Shown here: piece by piece, positions 1 to 5,200 of the stretch
Layout: each line of letters starts with the position of its first letter
Position numbering within the stretch: the stretch's first letter is position 1
Assembly: GCA_947626705.1 (NCBI GenBank)
Contig: CANQTJ010000089.1
Location: 1-6,332 of the forward strand
Length of the DNA: 6,332 nt
Reading direction: 5' to 3'
Source of the DNA: an uncultured Clostridia bacterium
Lineage (GTDB): Bacteria > Bacillota > Clostridia > TANB77 > CAG-508
Translations under genes and position numbers: made by a program
The notes under the pieces: model-generated
Database searches by the model: none
What the model saw: the letters and a program-made list of their open reading frames with translations, nothing else
What the model was told of the DNA's origin: nothing

Positions 1-120
1 TGATAATGAACAAGATGAGCAAAAACCAGATGATAACGAACAAGATGAGCAAAAATCAGATGACAATAAACAAGAAGAACAGAAACAAGATGACAACAAA
101 CAAGAAGAACAAAAAAATGA
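1..120 (+). repeat. Four tandem 30-bp units encoding charged decapeptides
   Basis: Four consecutive 30-nt units start at 1, 31, 61 and 91. They encode variants of DDNEQDEQKP. The first two and the last two resemble each other most (DEQ versus EEQ cores, NEQ versus NKQ), which suggests stepwise duplication. The array begins at or before the window edge, so the copy number is a minimum. Units keep the reading frame, so copy changes would alter stalk length without breaking the protein. Confidence 0.9.
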
Positions 121-301
121 TAGTAAAGTTGAACAAAAAGTAGATACAACAACAAATACTAATAGTATAAAATCTGATAAAACAGCTTCAAATAAAAGTA
201 TACCTTATACAGGTGTTACAAGAGGAACAGCATTAATAGGAATAATAGCATTTTCAGTTACTACAGTTGTATTTATAATAAAATATAGGAAAATCAAATA
301 G
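1..301 (+). CDS. Cell-wall-anchored surface protein, C-terminal fragment (LPXTG-like sorting signal)
   Basis: Only the last 99 codons are present. The first complete codon is at 2 and the TAG stop is at 299-301. The visible protein starts with a very hydrophilic stretch of Asp, Glu, Gln, Asn and Lys in ten-residue repeats, then a Thr/Ser/Asn/Lys-rich spacer, then IPYTG (200-214), a hydrophobic segment of about 18 residues and a basic tail (KYRKIK). That order of motif, membrane helix and positive tail is the class of signal used by sortase to attach proteins to peptidoglycan. Ile in place of Leu at the first position is a variant. The charged repeats probably act as a wall-spanning stalk. The functional domain lies upstream of the window, so its role (adhesin, enzyme or other) cannot be told. 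A strong terminator follows, so this ends its transcript. Confidence 0.85.
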   Translation, partial: DNEQDEQKPDDNEQDEQKSDDNKQEEQKQDDNKQEEQKNDSKVEQKVDTTTNTNSIKSDKTASNKSIPYTGVTRGTALIGIIAFSVTTVVFIIKYRKIK

Positions 302-344
302 ATATGAAAACAATACATTTTCTAGAATATATGGGCATAAAGTA

Positions 345-400
345 AAATAAAAGCCTTCTTATGATATAACAAAATATCATAAGGAGGTTTTTATTTTTAA
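345..400 (+). terminator. Intrinsic terminator after the surface-protein gene
   Basis: The arms 345-367 and 374-396 pair over 23 bp with two G-T wobbles (353/388 and 357/384) around the six-base loop AACAAA. The core is CCTTCTTATGATAT. The 3' arm ends in a T-rich run (388-398), and the 5' arm begins with an A-rich run, so on the opposite strand the hairpin would also be followed by Ts. No convergent gene lies near to need that. Confidence 0.88.
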
Positions 401-452
401 TTAAGAAAGTTATGGTTCAATAACAAGAAAAAAATATATTTTAATAAAAAAT

Positions 453-481
453 TTGCAATTTTATGTAAATAGTGGTATAAT
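453..481 (+). promoter_or_regulatory. Sigma-A type promoter with extended -10 for the secreted-protein gene
   Basis: TTGCAA (453-458) and a perfect TATAAT (476-481) are separated by 17 bp. TGG lies directly before the -10 (474-476 region), giving the TGnTATAAT extended form. The predicted start of transcription is near 488, leaving an mRNA leader of about 90 nt. The match to consensus suggests strong, constitutive expression. I see no operator-like repeat overlapping it. Confidence 0.8.
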
Positions 482-486
482 TGATA

Positions 487-530
487 TATAAAGGACATAT
501 TATTCCTAGTTTATAGGAATAACCTTTATA
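487..530 (+). promoter_or_regulatory. Stem-loop at the predicted 5' end of the mRNA leader
   Basis: An outer 8-bp stem pairs TATAAAGG (487-494) with CCTTTATA (523-530). Inside it a perfect 9-bp stem pairs TTATTCCTA (500-508) with TAGGAATAA (514-522) around the loop GTTTA. The only unpaired bases between the two stems are the five at 495-499 on the 5' side. The element starts at the position predicted for +1, the arrangement of 5' stabilising hairpins that shield mRNA from 5'-end-dependent decay. It is far from the ribosome site (562-568) and has no U tract, so an attenuator is less likely. Confidence 0.65.
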
Positions 531-576
531 GGGATTTAGTACATTGAAAAATTAAAATTTTAAGGAGGAAAAGACA

Positions 577-1842
577 ATGAAAGAATTCCGGAAAAACTTC
601 AAAAACTTTTTAGTAGCTATTATGGTAGCGGTAAGCATGGCAACGGTAACGGTAGCAGTTCCAGCAGTAACAGAAGCAGCTACGTATACTAAGGATAATT
701 TATCCTTAAGTATAAACGAAGGTATGGCAGTGTTGACAGTCAACACTGCCAATGGTGCTCAAACTTATCAGCTCACAAAGGCTCTTGTAACAAAAGATGG
801 CGGAATTTCAGCAGATGGAACCGTATATTTAATATGGATGAATGGTTCCATCTACTGGTATAGTTACCAGTATCAATTAGGCAACATTAAAATGCAGTTC
901 CTTGATAAAGGAGCGATTGCATTAGTTACTGACAGTAATGGAAACATTACTGGATATGAAACTACAAGTGGCTCAAAATCTGTTCTTACAATAGAACAAG
1001 TAAAAGAGAAACTTGGAGTTTCGACAAATACTGGTAATACAGGAAGTACTAGCAGCACAGGCAGCACAGGCAGCACAGGTAATACAGGAAGTACTAGCAG
1101 CACAGGCAGCACAGATAACACAGGAAATACTGGAAACACAAATACTGTAGATGGAAAGACCGTTACCGTTAATAATGGTACGGTTGTATTAAAAGTGGTT
1201 GCTAATGGCGTAACACAAAGTTATACATTAGCAACAAACACGGCTATTGTTGAAAGTGGTATTGATAAAAACAATACCATTTGGGTTAGATATGCTAACG
1301 GAACACTTAATTTCTGGAACTATGACTTGCAAAAGTCAGAAAACAGTATTAAGTTACACACAGCCACAAATAATGCAACGGCATTAGTTGTTGCAAATAA
1401 TCTGGTAACAGGTTATTATGTGGCAGGTAAGAGTAGTGTGCAATCCCTGTTAACATTGCAGGAAATTGACAAGATTGTTAATCCTCCTGTTACGGAAGAA
1501 ACTACTCCTAAGGTAACTTATGCATATCGCATAGTTACCAAAGGCTCTTACGTGGAATTATATAATTCCAATGATGAGCGCGTTGATATATTTAAGTTAG
1601 ATAATGGCAAGATAACATATAAAGGAACAAAGGTTCTCGAGAATGTTAAGTATGCACTTTTCAATTCAAAAGGGAACTTACTTGCCATCACAAAAAAGGG
1701 TAGCTTAATAGTGATAAAACATTCGTCTTTGTCGAAGAAAAGTATTGCAACGAAGATTTCACACTTCAACTACTCAAAGCGTGGACTTGCATTGTATGCT
1801 GTCAGAAAGTCGGGAACTCGTTTCAAAGTAACAAAGTACTAA
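577..1842 (+). CDS. Secreted protein of unknown function: two related modules, Ser/Thr/Gly linker, third C-terminal domain
   Basis: I do not recognise the family. The ATG is preceded by AAGGAGG (562-568) at 8-nt spacing and by a strong promoter. Residues 1-34 form a signal peptide: basic start (MKEFRKNFKN), hydrophobic core, likely cut after TEA at 34. Residues 41-147 and 193-303 are diverged copies of one beta-rich module. Shared landmarks are V-L-x-V, an N-G-(S/T) turn followed by aromatics (89-97, 241-249), an A-L-V strand, T-G-Y (125-127, 278-280) and an ending SVLTIEQVKEKL-like helix. The linker (about 149-191) is low-complexity NTG/STG. Residues 313-421 form a third, Lys/Tyr-rich domain with short repeated strands. 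There is no LPXTG motif, membrane helix or obvious catalytic motif, so the mature protein is probably released or held by wall polymers. The unit is monocistronic. G+C is higher than in its neighbours and CGN arginine codons occur, a hint of transfer or distinct selection. The coding sequence is unusually rich in inverted repeats. Confidence 0.9.
   Translation: MKEFRKNFKNFLVAIMVAVSMATVTVAVPAVTEAATYTKDNLSLSINEGMAVLTVNTANGAQTYQLTKALVTKDGGISADGTVYLIWMNGSIYWYSYQYQLGNIKMQFLDKGAIALVTDSNGNITGYETTSGSKSVLTIEQVKEKLGVSTNTGNTGSTSSTGSTGSTGNTGSTSSTGSTDNTGNTGNTNTVDGKTVTVNNGTVVLKVVANGVTQSYTLATNTAIVESGIDKNNTIWVRYANGTLNFWNYDLQKSENSIKLHTATNNATALVVANNLVTGYYVAGKSSVQSLLTLQEIDKIVNPPVTEETTPKVTYAYRIVTKGSYVELYNSNDERVDIFKLDNGKITYKGTKVLENVKYALFNSKGNLLAITKKGSLIVIKHSSLSKKSIATKISHFNYSKRGLALYAVRKSGTRFKVTKY
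697..1485 (+). repeat. Internal duplication: two copies of an approximately 105-residue module
   Basis: The first copy is 697-1017 and the second about 1153-1485. They are related at protein level, for instance INEGMAVLTV against VNNGTVVLKV and TGYETTSGSKSVLTIEQV against TGYYVAGKSSVQSLLTLQEI. They are barely similar at DNA level, so the duplication is old. The Ser/Thr/Gly linker between them is a later, recently expanded insertion by appearance. Confidence 0.75.
1033..1114 (+). repeat. Repetitive Ser/Thr/Gly linker DNA with an identical 37-bp direct repeat
   Basis: Bases 1033-1069 recur exactly at 1078-1114, an offset of 45 bp (15 codons). The surrounding sequence is built of 9-bp units coding for STG and NTG. 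Near-identity at synonymous positions points to recent duplication by slippage or unequal exchange, and in-frame length variation between strains is expected. The encoded stretch is a flexible, possibly glycosylated spacer between two folded modules. Confidence 0.85.
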
Positions 1843-1871
1843 ATTCCTATAAGAGTTTTATACTCTACCAG

Positions 1872-1902
1872 AAAGCACAGTTCAAAATGAGCTGTGTTTT
1901 TT
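1872..1902 (+). terminator. Intrinsic terminator after the secreted-protein gene
   Basis: The arms 1872-1882 and 1890-1900 form 11 bp (core GCACAG with CTGTGT, two G-T wobbles) around the loop CAAAATG. The 3' arm runs into six Ts (1897-1902). It lies 30 nt after the stop codon. A small 5-bp stem (AGAGT/ACTCT, 1852-1866) precedes it and is probably incidental. Confidence 0.85.
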
Positions 1903-1938
1903 GGTGTTGTAAAATTAAAATAAAATTTTAGAAAATTA

Positions 1939-1967
1939 TTGAAAAAATGCAAAAAATAATGTATTAT
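1939..1967 (+). promoter_or_regulatory. Probable sigma-A promoter for the solute-binding protein gene
   Basis: TTGAAA (1939-1944) and TATTAT (1962-1967) are spaced by 17 bp. An overlapping TATAAT (1965-1970) is a better -10 but would need 20-bp spacing. Either gives a short leader of about 15 nt to the ATG at 1990. The region is generally AT-rich, so chance matches are easy. The upstream terminator makes some promoter here necessary. Confidence 0.5.
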
Positions 1968-1989
1968 AATACAAAGATAGAGGTGGATT

Positions 1990-3564
1990 ATGAAAACAAA
2001 CTATTTTAAATATATTTTCATAATATTTGCAATAGTTATAATGATATTTGCAATTGTAAAAATAAAGACAGAAGAACAAAAGAAAGAAGCACAAATATAT
2101 GAAACCAAAGAAGAAGCGGTAGAAGAAGTAACAGAAATACAATTAGGGGTAGCTTCATTTGATAGTATAAATCCAATATTAAGCAAAAATAAAAATATAC
2201 AAGATATATCTAAAATAATTTTTGAACCATTAATAACAATAACATCAGATTATAAATTAGAGGGAGCTTTAGCAAAAGAATGGGCAAAGCAAAATGATAC
2301 AACCTATATAATAAAGTTAAATGAAGATAAAAAATGGTCAGATGGAGAAAATTTTACATCAGCAGATGTAAAATTTACAATAGATAGATTAAAAGATACA
2401 GATACTGTATATTCTGCTAATGTGCAATATGTATCAGGTGTTGAAATAGTAGACGATACCACTATAAGAATTATATTAAGTCAAGAAGTTCCATTTTTCG
2501 AATATAATTTAACATTTCCAATATTATCTAGTAAATATTATAGTGATAAAGAATTTATTCCAGATATTGTTCCAGTAGGAACTGGAATGTATAAAGTAAG
2601 TGAAGTAAGAGAATCTTCATTAATTTTAACTAAGAATGAATATAATGAACAAAATGAAAAATTAAAACTCAATAAAATTACAATAACTATGTATGCAACA
2701 GTAGGAGAGTTATATAATGCCTTTAAAATAGGTAATGTAGATTTAGTAAGTACTCAAAATAGTAATTTAAAAGACTATATAGGAACTATAGGATATCTTT
2801 CTAAAGAAATGAAAGGAAGAGAGCATGATTTTATTGCATTTAATACACAAAATGCAATATTATCACAAACTAGTGTAAGAAGAGCTATATGTTATTCTAT
2901 AGATAAATCCAATATTGTTTCAAGTGTTTATGGAGATAATTATTATATATCAAATTTTCCATTAGATTATGGAACATGGGTTTATCAAGGGCAAGATATG
3001 AATATTGAGTATAATACAGAACAGGCAAAGCAAATATTAGTAGATGATGGATGGGATTATAGAAATAGATACTGGCAAAAAGTCGTAAATTATAGAACAC
3101 AAAGAATATCATTAAATTTTGTAGTCAAAGCAACTGATACATCAAGAGTAAGTGTTGCAGAAAATATAAAAGCACAACTTGAAAATCAAGGAATCAGAGT
3201 AAATTTAATAAAAGCATCTAATGAACAATATTCAAATTATTTAAAAAATAAAAATTATGATATGATTTTATGTAGTATAAACTTATCCATAAGTCCAGAT
3301 TTATCAACATTTTTTAATACTGGTAATTTAGCAAATTATTCAAATGAAGAAGTTATCAATATAATGAATGAAGTTAAAAACTCAAACGATGAAGAAAAAA
3401 TTATGCAAAATTACAAAAGATTAAATGAAATATATATAACAGAAATGCCATATATGAGTTTGTATAATAATAAATATACTGTTGCATATAATGCTAATTT
3501 AGCTGGAACAGTTGAACCAAACTGGTTTTATCAATTTTATAATATAAAAGATTGGCATAAATAA
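1990..3564 (+). CDS. Peptide/nickel-type ABC transporter solute-binding protein (SBP_bac_5 family), membrane-anchored
   Basis: At 524 residues it has the usual length of the DppA/OppA family. Family marks in order: a start of the binding fold at ITEIQLG-like 48-56 with D58-SINPIL, W116-SDGE-FTSADVKFTIDRL (116-134), PVGTGMYK (195-202), FNTQ with SVRRAICYSIDKSNIV (284-310), AKQILVDDGW (346-355) and ENIKAQLENQGIRVNL (391-406). Such proteins capture oligopeptides outside the cell for a permease. Residues 6-24 form a hydrophobic helix after a lone Lys, and no Cys follows: the only Cys residues are 301 and 428, so there is no lipobox. The protein should stay tethered by this helix, followed by a charged spacer (27-48). 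No permease or ATPase gene is next to it, so partner and ligand are unknown. The start is supported by GAGGTG (1980-1985). Family assignment is firm; a signalling or scavenging role is possible. Confidence 0.88.
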   Translation: MKTNYFKYIFIIFAIVIMIFAIVKIKTEEQKKEAQIYETKEEAVEEVTEIQLGVASFDSINPILSKNKNIQDISKIIFEPLITITSDYKLEGALAKEWAKQNDTTYIIKLNEDKKWSDGENFTSADVKFTIDRLKDTDTVYSANVQYVSGVEIVDDTTIRIILSQEVPFFEYNLTFPILSSKYYSDKEFIPDIVPVGTGMYKVSEVRESSLILTKNEYNEQNEKLKLNKITITMYATVGELYNAFKIGNVDLVSTQNSNLKDYIGTIGYLSKEMKGREHDFIAFNTQNAILSQTSVRRAICYSIDKSNIVSSVYGDNYYISNFPLDYGTWVYQGQDMNIEYNTEQAKQILVDDGWDYRNRYWQKVVNYRTQRISLNFVVKATDTSRVSVAENIKAQLENQGIRVNLIKASNEQYSNYLKNKNYDMILCSINLSISPDLSTFFNTGNLANYSNEEVINIMNEVKNSNDEEKIMQNYKRLNEIYITEMPYMSLYNNKYTVAYNANLAGTVEPNWFYQFYNIKDWHK

Positions 3565-3582
3565 AAATATTAATAAAAACTA

Positions 3583-3611
3583 TTGACAAAACAAATGTTT
3601 AATGATATAAA
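3583..3611 (+). promoter_or_regulatory. Sigma-A promoter for recA
   Basis: A perfect TTGACA (3583-3588) and TATAAA (3606-3611) are separated by 17 bp, with TG one base before the -10 (3603-3604), an extended form. The predicted start is near 3618, giving a leader of about 35 nt before the recA ATG. No terminator is visible between 3564 and this promoter, so some read-through from the solute-binding protein gene is possible. Confidence 0.82.
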
Positions 3612-3632
3612 GAATATATCAAACAAAAGTTC
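3589..3632 (+). promoter_or_regulatory. Two candidate LexA operators in the recA promoter region
   Basis: Site 1 is AAACAAATGTTT (3589-3600), with AAACA and TGTTT arms mirrored about two bases and lying in the -35/-10 spacer. Site 2 is AAACAAAAGTTC (3621-3632), just after the predicted start of transcription. Gram-positive LexA binds GAAC-N4-GTTC type sites. Each half-site here deviates by G to A, except the GTTC of site 2. Placement is right for repression of recA by LexA. The AT-rich background makes the match weak evidence. Confidence 0.4.
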
Positions 3633-3652
3633 AAAAATAAGGAGGAAAAATA

Positions 3653-4711
3653 ATGACAGAAAATATAGAAAAGAAAAAAGCTTTAGAAGCAGCAATGAGT
3701 CAAATAGAAAAACAATTTGGAAAAGGCTCAGTAATGAAATTAGGAGAATTTAAAGCAATGGAAATAGAGGCAATACCTACAGGAGCATTAAGTTTAGATA
3801 TGGCTTTAGGTATAGGAGGAGTTCCAAGAGGAAGAATAATAGAAGTATTTGGACCAGAATCATCTGGAAAAACAACACTTGCGTTACACATAGTTGCTGA
3901 AGCCCAAAAGATGGGAGGAGAAGCAGCATTTATAGATGCAGAACATGCTTTAGATCCAGTATATGCAAAAAAATTAGGGGTAGACATAGATAATTTAATA
4001 GTATCTCAACCAGATACAGGAGAACAAGCTTTAGAGATAACTGAAAGCTTAATTAGAAGTGGAGCATTAGATGTAATAGTAGTAGACTCTGTCGCAGCAT
4101 TAGTACCAAAGGCAGAAATTGACGGAGATATGGGGGATTCCCACATGGGATTACAAGCAAGATTAATGTCACAAGCATTAAGAAAATTAGCAGGTGCAAT
4201 AAATAAAACTAAAACAGTACTTATATTTATAAACCAATTAAGAGAAAAAATAGGTGTAATGTTTGGAAATCCAGAAACAACAACAGGAGGAAGAGCTTTA
4301 AAATTTTATGCTTCAGTTAGACTTGATATAAGAAAAGTAGAAAATATAAAGCAAGATGGAGAAGTAAAAGGAAATAGAGTAAGAGTAAAAGTTATAAAAA
4401 ACAAAGTAGCACCGCCATTTAGAGAGGCAGAATTTGATGTTGTATATGGAGAAGGAATATCAAAAGCAGGAAACATTTTAGATATGGCAGTAAATATGGA
4501 TATAATTGAAAAGAGCGGTTCTTGGTTTAGCTATAATGGAGAGAGAATAGGACAAGGTAGAGAAAATGTTAAAAAATATTTACAAGATAATCCACAAATA
4601 TTATCAGATGTTGAATCAAAAGTTAGAGCAAACTTTGCAAAAGCATTTGAAGAAAGCTTAGGAGAAGAATTACCTGAAGTTGATGAAGAAGAATTAGAAG
4701 ATGAAGAATAA
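3653..4711 (+). CDS. recA: RecA recombinase
   Basis: The protein is 352 residues, a normal RecA length. It polymerises on single-stranded DNA, drives strand exchange in recombinational repair and promotes LexA self-cleavage in the SOS response. Visible landmarks: Walker A GPESSGKT (67-74); IDAEHALDP with the catalytic Glu at 97; Walker B VIVVD (141-145); DNA-binding loop L1 around EIDGDMGDSHMG (155-166); INQLREKIG with Gln 195 and loop L2 through GNPETTTGG (205-213); KFYASVRLDIR (217-227); and a strongly acidic C-terminal tail (13 Asp/Glu in the last 20 residues). The start is set by AAGGAGG (3639-3645) with 7-nt spacing, and MTENIEKKKALEAA matches the usual N-terminal helix. All arginines I read are AGA. 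It opens a cluster with recX 32 nt downstream. Confidence 0.98.
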   Translation: MTENIEKKKALEAAMSQIEKQFGKGSVMKLGEFKAMEIEAIPTGALSLDMALGIGGVPRGRIIEVFGPESSGKTTLALHIVAEAQKMGGEAAFIDAEHALDPVYAKKLGVDIDNLIVSQPDTGEQALEITESLIRSGALDVIVVDSVAALVPKAEIDGDMGDSHMGLQARLMSQALRKLAGAINKTKTVLIFINQLREKIGVMFGNPETTTGGRALKFYASVRLDIRKVENIKQDGEVKGNRVRVKVIKNKVAPPFREAEFDVVYGEGISKAGNILDMAVNMDIIEKSGSWFSYNGERIGQGRENVKKYLQDNPQILSDVESKVRANFAKAFEESLGEELPEVDEEELEDEE

Positions 4712-4743
4712 TATGTTATAGCAAAAAGAAAAGGAAGTAATAG

Positions 4744-5190
4744 ATGTATACAATAGAGGAATTTGATAAAGAAAAAACAAAAGTATTGAAATATATATTA
4801 TACAAGAAAAGAAGTGAAAATGAAGTAAGAACCAAATTTTCAGGAGTAATAGATGAAAATTTATTAGAAGATATAATACAACATTTAAAACAAGCAAATT
4901 ATATAGATGATACAGAATACATAAGAAAGACAGTAAATAATTTTATAGCATTAAAAAATTTATCAATAAAAGAATTAAAATACAAATTATTATCAAAAGG
5001 CTTAAATAATGATGATATAGAAGATTATATTTATGAAAATAAAAAACAACTAGAAGAATATGAAATAAAATCAATATCAAATATAATATATAAAAAATCA
5101 ACATCTATGGAGCAAGAAGAAATAAAACAATACTTACGAAAAAAAGGATATAAAATAGAAAATATTAATAGAGCTTTAGAAAAAAATTAA
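4744..5190 (+). CDS. recX: RecX family regulatory protein
   Basis: RecX binds RecA filaments and limits or modulates their activity. It is typically encoded next to recA, as here. The protein is 148 residues, at the small end of the family. It is all-helical and divides into three three-helix modules: about 10-51 (KVLKYILYKKRSENEVRTKF), 53-99 (YIDDTEYIRKTVNNFIALKN then IKELKYKLLSKGL) and 102-147 (EEIKQYLRKKGY then a final helix). The second module carries the best family signature: the 'D-x-x-Y-I/A' stretch followed by 'L-x-x-K-G'. AAGGAAG (4731-4737) precedes the ATG by 6 nt. The gap from recA is 32 nt with no terminator, so the two genes should share a transcript. Confidence 0.85.
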   Translation: MYTIEEFDKEKTKVLKYILYKKRSENEVRTKFSGVIDENLLEDIIQHLKQANYIDDTEYIRKTVNNFIALKNLSIKELKYKLLSKGLNNDDIEDYIYENKKQLEEYEIKSISNIIYKKSTSMEQEEIKQYLRKKGYKIENINRALEKN

Positions 5191-5200
5191 GGAGATAATA

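Larger units (their letters stand above)
691..1570 (+). repeat. Cluster of short-loop inverted repeats inside the coding sequence
   Basis: Stems read directly from the sequence (arm positions; loop): 691-698/700-707 (1 nt); 725-737/739-751 (13 bp, 1 nt); 813-822/844-853 (10 bp, 21 nt); 853-860/865-872 (TAGT); 899-903/908-912 (GATA); 933-940/945-952 (GAAA); 981-986/993-998; 1008-1013/1017-1022 (3 nt); 1159-1167/1177-1184 (one bulge); 1198-1207/1226-1235 (10 bp); 1257-1264/1272-1279 (8 bp); 1285-1289/1295-1299; 1323-1328/1333-1338 (GCAA); 1371-1376/1381-1386 (AACG); 1396-1404/1409-1417 (one wobble, GTAA); 1465-1471/1476-1482 (one wobble); 1512-1523/1529-1539 (11 bp, one bulge); and the 18-bp palindrome 1553-1570. 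They sit almost end to end across both modules, are sparse in the STG linker and thin out after about 1640. Some alternatives compete, such as 1232-1237/1247-1252. Confidence 0.75.

Noticed and set aside
1..120. 30-bp repeated units that might suggest a CRISPR array
   Set aside because: The units are directly adjacent with no spacers, and they stay in one open reading frame coding for a charged decapeptide.
304..345. Tiny 13-codon open reading frame after the surface-protein stop
   Set aside because: There is no ribosome site at a suitable distance and it runs straight into the terminator. Such frames are expected by chance.
541..561. AT-only inverted repeat just before the ribosome site of the secreted-protein gene
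   Set aside because: The arms are runs of A and T (AAAATT/AATTTT) that arise easily in this background. It was not counted with the supported stems.
873..1139. Long antisense frame rich in Val, Leu and Pro
   Set aside because: It is the reverse-strand reading of the STG-coding repeats, with no ribosome site. The periodic DNA keeps the antisense frame open.
3604..3620. GATATA/TATATC inverted repeat across the recA -10 region as an operator
   Set aside because: It is short, AT-only in its core and overlaps the -10, where such letters are expected. The GTTC-type sites are the better candidates.
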